DNA of 64,000 nt from PALSA-693 sp963702305 (GTDB taxonomy: Bacteria; Actinomycetota; Acidimicrobiia; Acidimicrobiales; Palsa-688), in assembly GCA_963702305.1 (NCBI GenBank), contig CAVPBX010000014.1, positions 62,001-126,000 on the forward strand, given 5' to 3'. The translations under genes and the position numbers were made by a program. The notes beneath the pieces are model-generated. The model ran no database searches. It was not told the DNA's origin and saw only the letters and a list, made by a program, of their open reading frames with translations. Shown piece by piece: positions 32,523 to 41,316 of this stretch (within the stretch, counting starts at the first letter, position 1; each line of letters opens with the position of its first letter).

Positions 32523-33777
32523 TTAGGGCTCGGGCAGTTCCAGGACGAGCGGCAGGGCGACCAGCCGGCGCACCATTAAGCTCATGTGATAGCCGAGCGG
32601 TGCAGCTTCGGGGTCGATGCGGAACGCCCGGGTGCGGGCCAGCAGTCGCTCGATCGCCACCTTGGCCTCAACTCGGGCCAGTGGCGCCCCCACGCAGAGG
32701 TGGATGCCCCAACCGAAGCCGACGTGGTGCCGCGGGTTGGGTCGATCGAGGCGCACGTCGTCGGGGTCGTCAAAGGCGTTCTCGTCCCGGTTGGCGGCCG
32801 GCCACATCAGTATCAGTCGCGAGCCCGCGGGTACCGGCGTCCCGACGACTTCGTCGTCGCGGGTGGCAACCCGATAGTGGCCTCGGAACGGCGGATCGAT
32901 CCGACACGCTTCTTCCACGAAGACGGGGATGAGCGAAGGGTCGGCGCGCAGCTGATCCTGCAAGTCGGGTCGCTCCGACAGGATCCGCACCGCGGTACCG
33001 GTCAGGCTCGTCGTCGATTCACCGCCCGCCGCGATGAGCACGGCGAGGATGCTCAGCGCCTCCATGTCGTCGAGTTCGCCGTCGAGGACTGCTTGCGCGC
33101 TCGATGCCGATCAGGGTGTCCGACCAGGCCAAGGGATCTTCTTTCGCCTTGGTATAGGCCTCGATCACGGCCGTAAGCCCACCGACCTCGTCGTCGTCCA
33201 GTTCGAGAATCCGGGCCTCGGAAACGAATCCGCTGATCCGTTCGACCATGGCATAGCCCTGTTTCTTGAGGTCCGGCGCCCGCTCGTCGGGAAGGCCCAG
33301 GATGCGCGCCACCATGAGCATCGGCAAGGGTTCGGCAACCCGGTGCATCCATTCGAAGCGGCCGTCCGCGGGGATGTCCGCGAGGGCGCCGTCGACCAAG
33401 GCCCGGAACTCCGGCTCCATGGCTCGCATATTGGCGTTCGACAATTTTCGGCTCACGACCTTGCGCTGCCGGCCGTGGTCGGGCGGATCGGCGCCGGCGA
33501 CGCCCCCACCGCCTTCCCCCGAGTATCCGGCTCTGACCGGACGTAGGGCCGGGGCGGCCCAGTCGCCCTTATGCAGGAACTCCGGCGAGACACTGGAAAA
33601 CACCTCGGGCCGGGCGACGACGTCGTAGATGGCGTCCATCCTGGTTACCAAGAAGGTGCCGGTGCCCGCGACCTCGTGCACCGGATCGTTCTGGCGGAGG
33701 TGTCGGTAGTATTCGTGCGGATCCTGGACCACATCCGGGTCGAAGAGGGCATCGATTTCCGGTGCCGGAGTAGCCAT
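32523..33777 (-). CDS. Cytochrome P450, reading frame interrupted by one extra base
   Basis: Joining two frames gives a 417-residue P450, a normal bacterial length. The first frame (ATG 33777) carries the N-terminal half up to DPLAWSDTLIGIE; near 33094-33100 the frame shifts by one base, and the second frame continues AQAVLDGELDDMEALS into the I-helix IAAGGESTT, the K-helix Glu-x2-Arg (EACR) and the heme loop FGWGIHLCVGAPLAR with the Cys ligand. No redox partner gene adjoins. Its divergent TetR neighbour probably controls it through the palindrome at 33796-33816. In this acyl-CoA-rich region it may hydroxylate a terpenoid or steroid (inference). Confidence 0.85.
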
Positions 33778-33795
33778 GTGAGCGGTCGCCTCCCC

Positions 33796-33816
33796 GTGAC
33801 GCGCCACTAGCGTCAC
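33796..33816. promoter_or_regulatory. Palindromic operator candidate GTGACGC-N7-GCGTCAC
   Basis: A perfect inverted repeat of 7-bp arms with a 7-base spacer lies in the 67-bp gap between the divergent P450 and TetR genes, 18 bases before the P450 start. Size and position fit a TetR-dimer operator. A second, imperfect pair (CACTAGCG at 33805, CGCTTAGTG at 33831) overlaps it. Confidence 0.6.
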
Positions 33817-33844
33817 AGCGCAACCTACCACGCTTAGTGATCGG

Positions 33845-34531
33845 ATGTCTACTCTAGTGAACATGCGTTCAGGGACCGAAGCGGACCTCGATTCCGACAC
33901 GGCGCCCGATCCGCGCGCCCAACGGCGAGCCGCTCGCCGGGCCGAAAACCGCAGCGAGATTCTCGACGCCGCCGAGCGCGTTTTCGGCGAGCAAGGGGTG
34001 CGGGACGGGTCGCTCCGCCAGATCGCTCACCTGTCCGGATTTTCTACTGCGGCCATCTACCTGTTCTTCGAGAACAAGCAGCACCTGCTCATGGAGACGC
34101 TGCTCCGCCGAGGGGTGGAGCTCAACGGCGTCCTGCGGACGGCGGCCGAGAGTGACGGGCGCCCCCTCGAGCGGCTGCATCGGGTCATCGACGTAACGGT
34201 GGCGTTCTTTGGGACGCACCCGTATTTCCGGCAACTGCTCCGTCGCATCGCGGGCGGGACCACCATCGTGGGACCGGCGCTCGCCGAGCACACCAGCGAC
34301 GTGGATGGCCGCTTTACCGAGGCCATGACGATCCTCGCCGGTCTGGTCGAGGAGGGCCAGAGAGCCGGCGAAGTCCGCGCCGGCGCCCCGTACGCCATCG
34401 CCCAGCTCTATGCGGTGCTCGTCAACGAGCACGTCCATCTGATCGCCGAGGGTGCGGCTGGCATCGACGCGCTCAGCTCTGATCAGTTTCACGGCCTGAT
34501 CGATGGGCTCCTCCGCCGGCCACCAGATTGA
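33845..34531 (+). CDS. TetR-family transcriptional regulator
   Basis: A 228-residue protein. The N-terminal HTH is AENRSEILDAAERVFGEQGVRDGSLRQIAHLSGFSTAAIYLFFENKQHLL (core LRQIAHLSGFSTAAIYLFF), as in TetR proteins. The C-terminal ligand/dimer domain is helical with a conserved YFRQLLRRIAGGT segment. ATG 33845, with ATG 33863 as alternative. It is divergent from the P450, and the palindrome between them is the likely site for repression of both genes. The inducer is probably the P450 substrate or an acyl-CoA (inference). Confidence 0.93.
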   Translation: MSTLVNMRSGTEADLDSDTAPDPRAQRRAARRAENRSEILDAAERVFGEQGVRDGSLRQIAHLSGFSTAAIYLFFENKQHLLMETLLRRGVELNGVLRTAAESDGRPLERLHRVIDVTVAFFGTHPYFRQLLRRIAGGTTIVGPALAEHTSDVDGRFTEAMTILAGLVEEGQRAGEVRAGAPYAIAQLYAVLVNEHVHLIAEGAAGIDALSSDQFHGLIDGLLRRPPD

Positions 34532-34560
34532 CCCGTCGGCGGGGGCGCCCAGACCAGGCG

Positions 34561-35859
34561 CTACTTGATCAGGTTTCCGCAGATCGGCTGTCCCTGGTTG
34601 AGCGGCACATATGCGGAACCTTGCAACCGGACAAAATAGGCGCAGGCGGTGGGGGGAGCCGTACCGAAGTCCTTCAGACTGAGGTCGGGTGCCCTGGCCA
34701 GGAGGCCGTTGGCCGTCCAGCCCTGGGTGTTGTGCAGGGCGTTGAGGAAGGAGGCCCTCGTCGGGTTGGTGCCGGCGCTCTGCAGGCCCTTGATGAAGAG
34801 ATCCGCGGAAAGCCAACCGTACGTCCAGTTGAGATTCGGTACTCCACTGAAGTTCTCGTACGTCTTGAAGGCAGCTTGCTGGCTCTGGGTGGCAGCGGTG
34901 TGCTCCTCGACGGGGACTTGGGCGACATCCACGACGATGCCCTGGGCGGCCGCTAACGCGCTCGGATTGTCGAGGAGGTCCTGGGTGTAGGAGGTGAAGT
35001 CCATGGGAGCCGCCAAGTTGAGCCCGGCCTGCTTCGCCCCCTCCATGATGGCGAAGTCCGTGGTGTTGAGCATGTAGGACATGAATCCGTCGACGTGGGC
35101 CTGCTTCATGGCCAGCACCACTCCGGTGGCATCGACCGACCCGATGGGGATGCTGTAGTTGCGGTAGCCAACGTTGAGGCCTACGGATTTGGCGGCATTG
35201 ACGAAGGATTGAGCCCCGATGATCGACGGCTGCTCGCCGCCGATGGCCAGGGAGGCCATGTTGTGGGCTCCGGCCAGCTGGGCCGCCTTCGCCAGGAAGG
35301 TATAGGTGGACAGAACGCCGCTCTGGTCGCCCTGCACGGACACCATGTTGGTATTCGGTTTCGTACCCCATTCGGGGCCGTCGATCGGTGCACCGACGAC
35401 CGGAAGGCCGGCCTGCTGGGCGATCCGGTAGGCCGCCGACACCAGGTCCGAGACAAAGATGAGTCCGAAGGCGTTGCGGACCTGGATGAGCGACGACACC
35501 GCCGTCTGGGCCTGCTGCGGGCTGGATTGATCATCGGCGACCGTGAGCTTGATGGTGCGCCCGTTGACGCCGCCCTGGGCGTTCTGCAGGTCGAATCGGG
35601 CCGTGACTCCCTGCACCGCGCCATTGAAGTTGGCCGCGGCCGGGCCAGTGAGGGAGGTGTCGAGCCCGACGGTGATCTGCGACGCGGTGACGCCCGGGGC
35701 GCTGGCCTGGTTGGCGCCGCCGGGGCTGGAACCGCCCGAACCTGGTGTGGTGGCGCCTGTGGCCGCCGGCTTGGACGAGCTGCCGCAGGCCGCCAGCACC
35801 AACGCCGTCGCCATCACAGCCGCGACCGTGCGTACCCGTCCGGCGTTCATCCGCGTCAC
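34561..35859 (-). CDS. LivJ-type ABC substrate-binding lipoprotein (Peripla_BP_6), orphan copy 1
   Basis: A 432-residue lipoprotein: the signal ends in the lipobox VLAACGSSS (Cys acylated), then a Gly/Ser/Pro linker, then the two-lobe branched-chain amino-acid-type binding fold (ITVGLDTSLTGPAAANF, RFDLQNAQGGVNGRTIKL, VADDQSSPQQ). Binding occurs outside the membrane. No permease or ATPase gene lies nearby; two paralogues are at 44567 and 49026, all with a DLQNAQGGVNG/DG signature and a C-terminal Cys pair (PPTACAYFV and PICGNL). The catabolic neighbours hint at an organic acid or aromatic/terpenoid ligand. GTG 35859 or ATG 35850 start. Confidence 0.9.
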   Translation of the reverse strand: MTRMNAGRVRTVAAVMATALVLAACGSSSKPAATGATTPGSGGSSPGGANQASAPGVTASQITVGLDTSLTGPAAANFNGAVQGVTARFDLQNAQGGVNGRTIKLTVADDQSSPQQAQTAVSSLIQVRNAFGLIFVSDLVSAAYRIAQQAGLPVVGAPIDGPEWGTKPNTNMVSVQGDQSGVLSTYTFLAKAAQLAGAHNMASLAIGGEQPSIIGAQSFVNAAKSVGLNVGYRNYSIPIGSVDATGVVLAMKQAHVDGFMSYMLNTTDFAIMEGAKQAGLNLAAPMDFTSYTQDLLDNPSALAAAQGIVVDVAQVPVEEHTAATQSQQAAFKTYENFSGVPNLNWTYGWLSADLFIKGLQSAGTNPTRASFLNALHNTQGWTANGLLARAPDLSLKDFGTAPPTACAYFVRLQGSAYVPLNQGQPICGNLIK

Positions 35860-35941
35860 AGAGCCTCCCCCTGATTTCTAGACATCGTTCAAAGTCTGGA
35901 GGAGTATGGCGAACCTTTGGTGCGCTCGTCAAGCGTCCGGG

Positions 35942-36721
35942 TCAGGACCACGTCCAGCGGGCGTCACGTTTCTCGCGGAACGCCGCCATCGCTTCCTTGG
36001 AGTCCTTGTAGGTCCGCATGCGTTGGGTGTAGTCCTGCTCGGTGCGGTAGGAGTCCTCTAGCTCGGAACCTTCGATCCGGAGGATCGACTCTTTCGCCAA
36101 CCGCAGAGCTATCGGGCTCTTGGCGGCGAACCTCCGGGCGATCTCGACGGCATGCGCCTCCGCCTTCCCTGCCTCTACGACTACCTCGGCGGCCCCCAGC
36201 CGGTACAGCTCCGCCGCCGTGAGCGGATCTCCAGACAAGAGCATCATCCGGGCCTTGAAGGGTCCGACCATGCGCAAGGCCTTGGCCGCGCCGCCCAGGA
36301 GGCCGACGTCGATCTCCGTCAAGGCGAAGGTCGCGGTCTCGGACGCCACGATCACGTCGCATACGCCCACCAGGCCGAAACCGGCCCCGATGGCCGCATG
36401 CTCCACGGCGGCGACCACCGGCACCGGGCAATAGCGGACGTGGTGTTGGGTGTCCCGCCAGTACCGGCCCGGGTCCAGGGTGTCGGCGATCGTCCTCGGG
36501 CCGTCCCGACCGCCGGCCACCTCGTGGATGTCGATGCCGGCGGAGAACGCCTTCGCGCCCTCTGCGGCCAGGACTACCGCGTTGACGGCGCGGTCCTCGC
36601 CGAGGGCGGCGAAGCACTCGCGCAGCTCTGACATCATCTGCCGGTTGACCGCATTGACCGGGGGTCGGTGCAAGCGGACGATCGCCACCTGGCCATCGTG
36701 GGTCAACGTCAAAGTTTCCAA
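35942..36721 (-). CDS. Enoyl-CoA hydratase/isomerase family protein
   Basis: A 259-residue crotonase, the usual length, when read from TTG 36721, which follows GGGGGA by a short gap. An upstream start at 36832 would add an unconserved tail. Family marks: VAIVRLHRPPVNAVN, oxyanion-hole strands KAFSAGIDIHEVAGG and AAIGAGFGLVGVCDVIVAS, and ALTEIDVGLLGG. The Glu that activates water in classic hydratases sits where HAAIGAGFG and LTEIDVG align, with Glu in LTEID present. It would hydrate or isomerise an enoyl-CoA in beta-oxidation. The substrate is unknown. Confidence 0.87.
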   Translation of the reverse strand: METLTLTHDGQVAIVRLHRPPVNAVNRQMMSELRECFAALGEDRAVNAVVLAAEGAKAFSAGIDIHEVAGGRDGPRTIADTLDPGRYWRDTQHHVRYCPVPVVAAVEHAAIGAGFGLVGVCDVIVASETATFALTEIDVGLLGGAAKALRMVGPFKARMMLLSGDPLTAAELYRLGAAEVVVEAGKAEAHAVEIARRFAAKSPIALRLAKESILRIEGSELEDSYRTEQDYTQRMRTYKDSKEAMAAFREKRDARWTWS

Positions 36722-36928
36722 GAAATCCCCCGTTTCGTGCGACGCCGAGTCGTGGCCCTCACGTTCGGTCCTGACTCTAAACTTCCGGCTGGGTGACGTT
36801 CCGCCCACAGGGTGAGTTCCGGCTGTGTCCAAAGGTCAATATCGGCCGGTTGGACGGCAGCGACATAGGCGACATAGGTGGCGCCGCACTCGTTGCGGGC
36901 GACGCACCAGGAAGGACTGACGGCACCC

Positions 36929-37372
36929 ATGCACGATGACGACGCGGCGGGGATGACCGGCGACTCTGGGGGCTGGGCGGGGGTCCAGAGGACGCTGTCC
37001 GAGTACTGCCATGCGATCGACGAAGGCCGGTTTGACGACTTCGAGCGACTCTTCACCCCCGACGCGATTGTCACCGCCCGGCTGGCCGGCACGACCTACC
37101 GGGGTCCCTCTGAGATTCGGGGCTTCCTCGAAGCGCAACCGGCCGAGATGCGAGGGCTCCACGTCACGGTGAACCCCGACATCCTCATCGAGGGCGACGA
37201 GGCGCAGGTTCGGGCGGACTTCTTTGTGCTGGTGCCTCGGGGCGCGGCGTCGGTAGTCGGGGCGTGGGGTTGGTATCGCGATCGGCTCACCTGCGAAAGC
37301 GGGAGCTGGCGGTTTCGGGAGCGGCGCATCGACACCCAGTGGAGGCTGACCGACACCGAAGTCGCTCGGTAG
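36929..37372 (+). CDS. SnoaL/NTF2-like protein (limonene hydroxylase/steroid isomerase-like fold)
   Basis: A 147-residue protein from ATG 36929. The pattern WAGVQRTLSEYCHAIDEGRFDDFERLFTPDAIV (core YCHAIDEGRFDDFERLFTPDA), YRGPSEIRGFLEA, LHVTVNPDILIEGDEAQVRADFFVL and WGWYRDRLTCESGSWRFRERRI is the common actinobacterial SnoaL_4 fold. Members act as small isomerases or hydratases or ring-hydroxylase subunit relatives. No catalytic pair can be assigned. It converges with the acyl-CoA dehydrogenase at 37385. A second NTF2-fold gene, unrelated in context, is at 9623. Confidence 0.8.
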   Translation: MHDDDAAGMTGDSGGWAGVQRTLSEYCHAIDEGRFDDFERLFTPDAIVTARLAGTTYRGPSEIRGFLEAQPAEMRGLHVTVNPDILIEGDEAQVRADFFVLVPRGAASVVGAWGWYRDRLTCESGSWRFRERRIDTQWRLTDTEVAR

Positions 37373-37384
37373 GGGAGGGTCCCA

Positions 37385-38383
37385 CTAGGTCAACCGGTGG
37401 TGGACCCGCAGCCGGGCGCGGAGGAGGGCTGCCAGCCGGTCTCGGTGGAAGCGCGACGCGCCGAAAGTGAGCTGATCGAGTTGGGCCCGTTTGAGAAAGA
37501 GGTGGAGGTCGTGCTCCCAGGTGAAGCCGATACCACCATGGATCTGCAGGCCAGTCGCGATCACACGCGGTCCGGCGTCCGCGCACCAGGCCTTGGCCGC
37601 CGACGCCGCGATCGGGGCGTCCACGTGGCCCTCGTCGACACACCACGCCCCCCAGTAGACGACCGAACGCATGGCTTCGACGTCGACCAGCATGTTGGCG
37701 CAATGGTGCTTGATGGCTTGGAAACTGCCGATGGGGCGGCCGAATTGCTGCCGGTCCTTGGCATATTGCGTTGCCATCTCTAGCACTCTGGCGGCCCCGC
37801 CGAGCAGGAGAGCTGCCGTGCCAACCGCGGCGCGTTGCAGGAGCTCTTCCGCCTGGGCGGCGTCTCCGAGCGGCCGACCGCTGGCCTTGCACCATCCTAC
37901 CGATCGGGTCCTATCCATGGCGGGTTCGGCTTCGATGCTGACCGGAACGGCCACGCTTACGAGCGAGGGCGTCGATTTGACGACGACGTCAGCGTCCGGA
38001 CCGCCGACTGCCAGCTGCTGCTCCCACACCGCGGCCCCGATCCGTTGTCCTGACGAGAGCTGCCGCGCCAGTTCGAGTTCGCCGGCGCGGTCGAGCGCGC
38101 CAGCGGCGAGCAGGGTGGGCAGGTAGGGGACAGGAGCGAGCGCTCGTCCGACCTCTTCGAGCAGGATCGATGCTTCCACGAAGCCGCCCCCGAAGCCGCC
38201 GGCGGCCGAGGAGAGCGCCAGGCCGAGCCATCCGAGGTTCGCCATCTGGGTCCACAGGTCGGCGTCGAAGGGGGTGGTCGAGCCCATCGCCCGGCGGACG
38301 CGATCGGGGCTGCAGTACTGAGCCAGTAGCGCCCGCGCCGAACTGCGTAGCTGCTCGTGCTCGTCGGAGAACTCGAAGTCCAT
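37385..38383 (-). CDS. Acyl-CoA dehydrogenase, short form (FadE-like)
   Basis: A 332-residue flavoprotein: MDFEFSDEHEQLRSSARALLAQ at the N-terminus, MANLGWLGLALSSAAGGFGGGFVE, then the C-terminal helical domain RQQFGRPIGSFQAIKHHCANM-type (core QFGRPIGSFQAIKH) and QIHGGIGFTWEHDLHLFLKRA-type (core IHGGIGFTWEHDLHL). It is about 50 residues shorter than usual and its middle beta domain is reduced, as in the small subunit of heteromeric steroid-type acyl-CoA dehydrogenases. The long-form gene at 40132, on the other side of the ligase gene, is the natural partner. It oxidises acyl-CoA to enoyl-CoA. Confidence 0.87.
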   Translation of the reverse strand: MDFEFSDEHEQLRSSARALLAQYCSPDRVRRAMGSTTPFDADLWTQMANLGWLGLALSSAAGGFGGGFVEASILLEEVGRALAPVPYLPTLLAAGALDRAGELELARQLSSGQRIGAAVWEQQLAVGGPDADVVVKSTPSLVSVAVPVSIEAEPAMDRTRSVGWCKASGRPLGDAAQAEELLQRAAVGTAALLLGGAARVLEMATQYAKDRQQFGRPIGSFQAIKHHCANMLVDVEAMRSVVYWGAWCVDEGHVDAPIAASAAKAWCADAGPRVIATGLQIHGGIGFTWEHDLHLFLKRAQLDQLTFGASRFHRDRLAALLRARLRVHHRLT

Positions 38384-38572
38384 GAGGACAATCTACGATC
38401 CGTTGGCGGGGCGGGTTGGTGGAAATGGGGGGGTGAATCAGTTGTCGGATGGCGCGGTGACGGGGGGACGCGGAGTCCACATTTCGCGCCGTAGTCGTCG
38501 GCGCCTATGCACCTATGCTGAGCCGATCGAAGGATTTGGACGCGGGCCGATAACTCGGGGACGGGTGCTCGA

Positions 38573-40135
38573 TTGAGGCTCCGTCAGACGTTCGTACACC
38601 CACTGGAAGCGCATTACCAGCGCGCCGGCGGCCCGTGGGACGCGCCGGTCCTGGGGGACCTGCTCGGCCGCCACGATCGGGTGGGGACGGCCTTGATCGA
38701 CGGCGATGTCCGGCTCACCGGTGCCGCCGTGCAGCGGGCAGCCGGTGCCTTGGCTGGCAATCTCCGTCGGCTCGGTGTGGGCCCAGGCGACGTCGTCACC
38801 TGGCAGCTTCCGAACTGGTACGAAGCGGTGCTCCTGTACCGGGCCACTTGGCTGCTCGGCGCCATCGCGGTGCCGTTGCACCACCGCCTCGGGACCGGCG
38901 ATTTGTCCGGTGTCCTCGAGATGCTCGAGCCGGCCGTGATGGTGTCGGCGGCCCAGGCGGCCCTGGCGGACCTGGGTCCAGCCCGGCTCGTCCGCGATCA
39001 GTCGGGCGCCTTTGACGAACTCCTCAGCGGTCCGAGCGTGCGCCTCGAGCCGGTCGACCCGGGTGCGCTTGCCGTCGGTATGTTGACCTCCGGGTCGACC
39101 GGCCAACCGAAGATCGCGCTTCACACCCATCGGGCCCTGGCCTACAAGGCTGACATCCAGCAGAAGGTCCATGGTCTACGGGCCGAGGACGTCGTCCTCA
39201 TGCCCGCGCCCCTGTCGCACGTGGCCGGTTTGGTAAATGGCGTCCTGACGCCAGGTTCGACGGGTATGACGACGGTGCTCATGGACGTCTGGGACGCCGA
39301 TCGAGGCCTGCAGCTCATCGAAGAGCACCAGGTCACCTTCATGGGTGGACCGGCAGTCTTCCTCACGGGAATGGTCGAGAGCCCCGACTTTCGAGCCTCG
39401 CGGGTGCGGTCACTGCGGCTGGCGTCGATGGGCGGATCGACGATGACTGCCGCGGCGCTGGCGACCCTTTCGGCGCGGCTCGGTTGCACGGTGAAGCGGG
39501 CGTATGGGGCCACCGAGGCTCCCACGGTGACGACGATGCACTCCGGTGATCCGGAGGAGAAGGGCCGCGAGACGGATGGGCGAGCCTGCGGGGAGGCCGA
39601 GGTGATCGTGGTGGATCCCGAGGGCGGGACGCCGCTGATCGACGGTCAGGTCGGTGAGATCTGGGTGCGAGCTCCCGAGATGTTCGCCGGTTACGCCGTG
39701 GCGTCGCAGACCACGGAGGCCGTTACCGACGAGGGCTGGTGGCGCACCGGTGACCTGGGCCGGCTGGACCCCGACGGCTGGCTCACGGTGGCCGGGAGAA
39801 TCAAGGAGCTCATCATCCGAGGCGGTGAGAACATCGCGAGCGCCGAGATCGAGGGTCTCCTCGAAGCCCACCCCGCCGTTCGCCAAGCCACCGTGGTGGG
39901 ATACCCGGATCCCGTCCTGGGCGAGCGGGTCGCCGCAGTGGTGGTGGCCGGACAAGAGTTCGATCTGGACGTGTGCCGGAGATGGTTCGGCAAGCGCGGC
40001 GTGGCGAAATTCAAGACACCGGAGCTCATCGTCCGGGTCGGATCGATACCGATGCTGCCAACCGGCAAAGCCGACCGGGTGGCCTTGAAGGCGCATGTCG
40101 CCGGCACCCTGGAGAAAGGATCGCGAGACCCATGA
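38573..40135 (+). CDS. Acyl-CoA synthetase (AMP-forming)
   Basis: A 520-residue ANL-superfamily ligase from TTG 38573. Motifs: the P-loop-like LTSGSTGQPKIALHTH, YGATEAPTVTTMHSG, GWWRTGDLGRLDPDGWLTVAGR (core WRTGDLGRLDPDG), IIRGGENIASAEIE and the C-terminal catalytic Lys in PTGKADRVALK. It activates a carboxylic acid with ATP and CoA. The start ATG of the next gene overlaps the stop here (ATGA), so ligase, dehydrogenase and CoA-transferase form one operon. Likely substrates are fatty, cyclic or steroid side-chain acids; the exact one is not visible. Confidence 0.92.
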   Translation: MRLRQTFVHPLEAHYQRAGGPWDAPVLGDLLGRHDRVGTALIDGDVRLTGAAVQRAAGALAGNLRRLGVGPGDVVTWQLPNWYEAVLLYRATWLLGAIAVPLHHRLGTGDLSGVLEMLEPAVMVSAAQAALADLGPARLVRDQSGAFDELLSGPSVRLEPVDPGALAVGMLTSGSTGQPKIALHTHRALAYKADIQQKVHGLRAEDVVLMPAPLSHVAGLVNGVLTPGSTGMTTVLMDVWDADRGLQLIEEHQVTFMGGPAVFLTGMVESPDFRASRVRSLRLASMGGSTMTAAALATLSARLGCTVKRAYGATEAPTVTTMHSGDPEEKGRETDGRACGEAEVIVVDPEGGTPLIDGQVGEIWVRAPEMFAGYAVASQTTEAVTDEGWWRTGDLGRLDPDGWLTVAGRIKELIIRGGENIASAEIEGLLEAHPAVRQATVVGYPDPVLGERVAAVVVAGQEFDLDVCRRWFGKRGVAKFKTPELIVRVGSIPMLPTGKADRVALKAHVAGTLEKGSRDP

Positions 40136-41316
40136 ACCTGGATCCCACCCCGAAGCAAGCGCAGTTCGCGGCGGAACTGCGGACGTGGTTGGCCGCGAAT
40201 CTCCCGTGGGAGTACGGCAGCGCGCCGCCTCGCCCGGTCGACCTGGCCGAGCGGGTGGCGTCCGGACGGGTCTGGCAGCGCGCCCTGGCGGCCGGCGGAT
40301 ATGTCGCGGTCGCCTGGCCAGAGGAGTACGGGGGACGTGGGCTCGGTCCGGTCGAACATTTCATCGTCCAGCAAGAGTTGGCTCGGGCCGCGGCCCCCGA
40401 GTTGGTGGGTCGACTTGGTCTCAACCTGGTCGGGCCGACTTTGCTGGCCCACGGCACGCCGGCCCAGCGGTCCCGGTGGCTCCCGTCGATCCTCGACGGT
40501 TCCGAACTCTGGTGCCAACTTTTCAGTGAGCCCGATGCGGGTAGCGACCTCGCTTCCCTACGGACGGTCGCCCGGGGCGTCGAAGGTGGTTGGATCCTTG
40601 ACGGCCAGAAGGTGTGGACCTCCTACGCCCAGTTCGCCGACTGGGCCATCTGCCTCGCCCGTACGGACCCGGCCGCCTCCAAGCACGCCGGCCTCTCATA
40701 TTTCGTGGTCGACATGCGGCAGCCCGGGGTGGAGTGCCGGCCGCTCGTGCAGATCACCGGCGAGTCCGAGTTCAACCAGGTGTTCCTGTCAGAAGTGTTC
40801 GTGCCCGACGACCAGTTGATCGGCCAACAGGGGTTCGGCTGGCGCATCGCCAGCACGACCCTCGGCTACGAGCGAGCGGTCAACCCCCGTCAGCAGGTCA
40901 TCCACACCCGACTGCTCGAGGATCTCTGGCATCTGGCTGACGAAAGCGGAATGCTCGACGATGCGGAAACGGCCCGCGACCTGGTGCAGTCATTCATCGA
41001 GGTGCGCATCTTCCAGCTACACGACATTCGAACGTTGTCGCGGCTGGCCAGGGGCGGGGAGCCGGGTCCGCAGGGAAGCGTCGCCAAGCTGTGGTGGAGT
41101 GAGATGTCGCAACGGTTCCATCGCACCGCCCTCCGCGTGCTCGGCGACGCGGCCCCGCTGGCGAGCGGCGCCAATGGCAACCCGGGCGACGGTGAATGGC
41201 AACGGTCGTGGCTCTACTACCACGCGGCCACCATCATGGGCGGCACGAGTGAGATACAGCGCAACATCATTGCGGAGCGGGTGCTCGGCCTCCCCCGCGA
41301 AGGCGCCCGAGGATGA
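40132..41316 (+). CDS. Acyl-CoA dehydrogenase, long form
   Basis: A 394-residue protein with an ACAD N-terminal helical domain (TPKQAQFAAELRTWL), the middle domain hallmark LFSEPDAGSDLASLRT, WILDGQKVWTSYAQFADW, and the C-terminal TIMGGTSEIQRNIIAERVLGLPRE segment that binds FAD and CoA. It is co-translated with the upstream ligase and downstream CoA-transferase (4-base overlaps at both ends). With the short form at 37385 it might build a heterotetramer, as known for steroid-degrading actinobacteria (family knowledge; pairing here is inference). Confidence 0.93.
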   Translation: MNLDPTPKQAQFAAELRTWLAANLPWEYGSAPPRPVDLAERVASGRVWQRALAAGGYVAVAWPEEYGGRGLGPVEHFIVQQELARAAAPELVGRLGLNLVGPTLLAHGTPAQRSRWLPSILDGSELWCQLFSEPDAGSDLASLRTVARGVEGGWILDGQKVWTSYAQFADWAICLARTDPAASKHAGLSYFVVDMRQPGVECRPLVQITGESEFNQVFLSEVFVPDDQLIGQQGFGWRIASTTLGYERAVNPRQQVIHTRLLEDLWHLADESGMLDDAETARDLVQSFIEVRIFQLHDIRTLSRLARGGEPGPQGSVAKLWWSEMSQRFHRTALRVLGDAAPLASGANGNPGDGEWQRSWLYYHAATIMGGTSEIQRNIIAERVLGLPREGARG

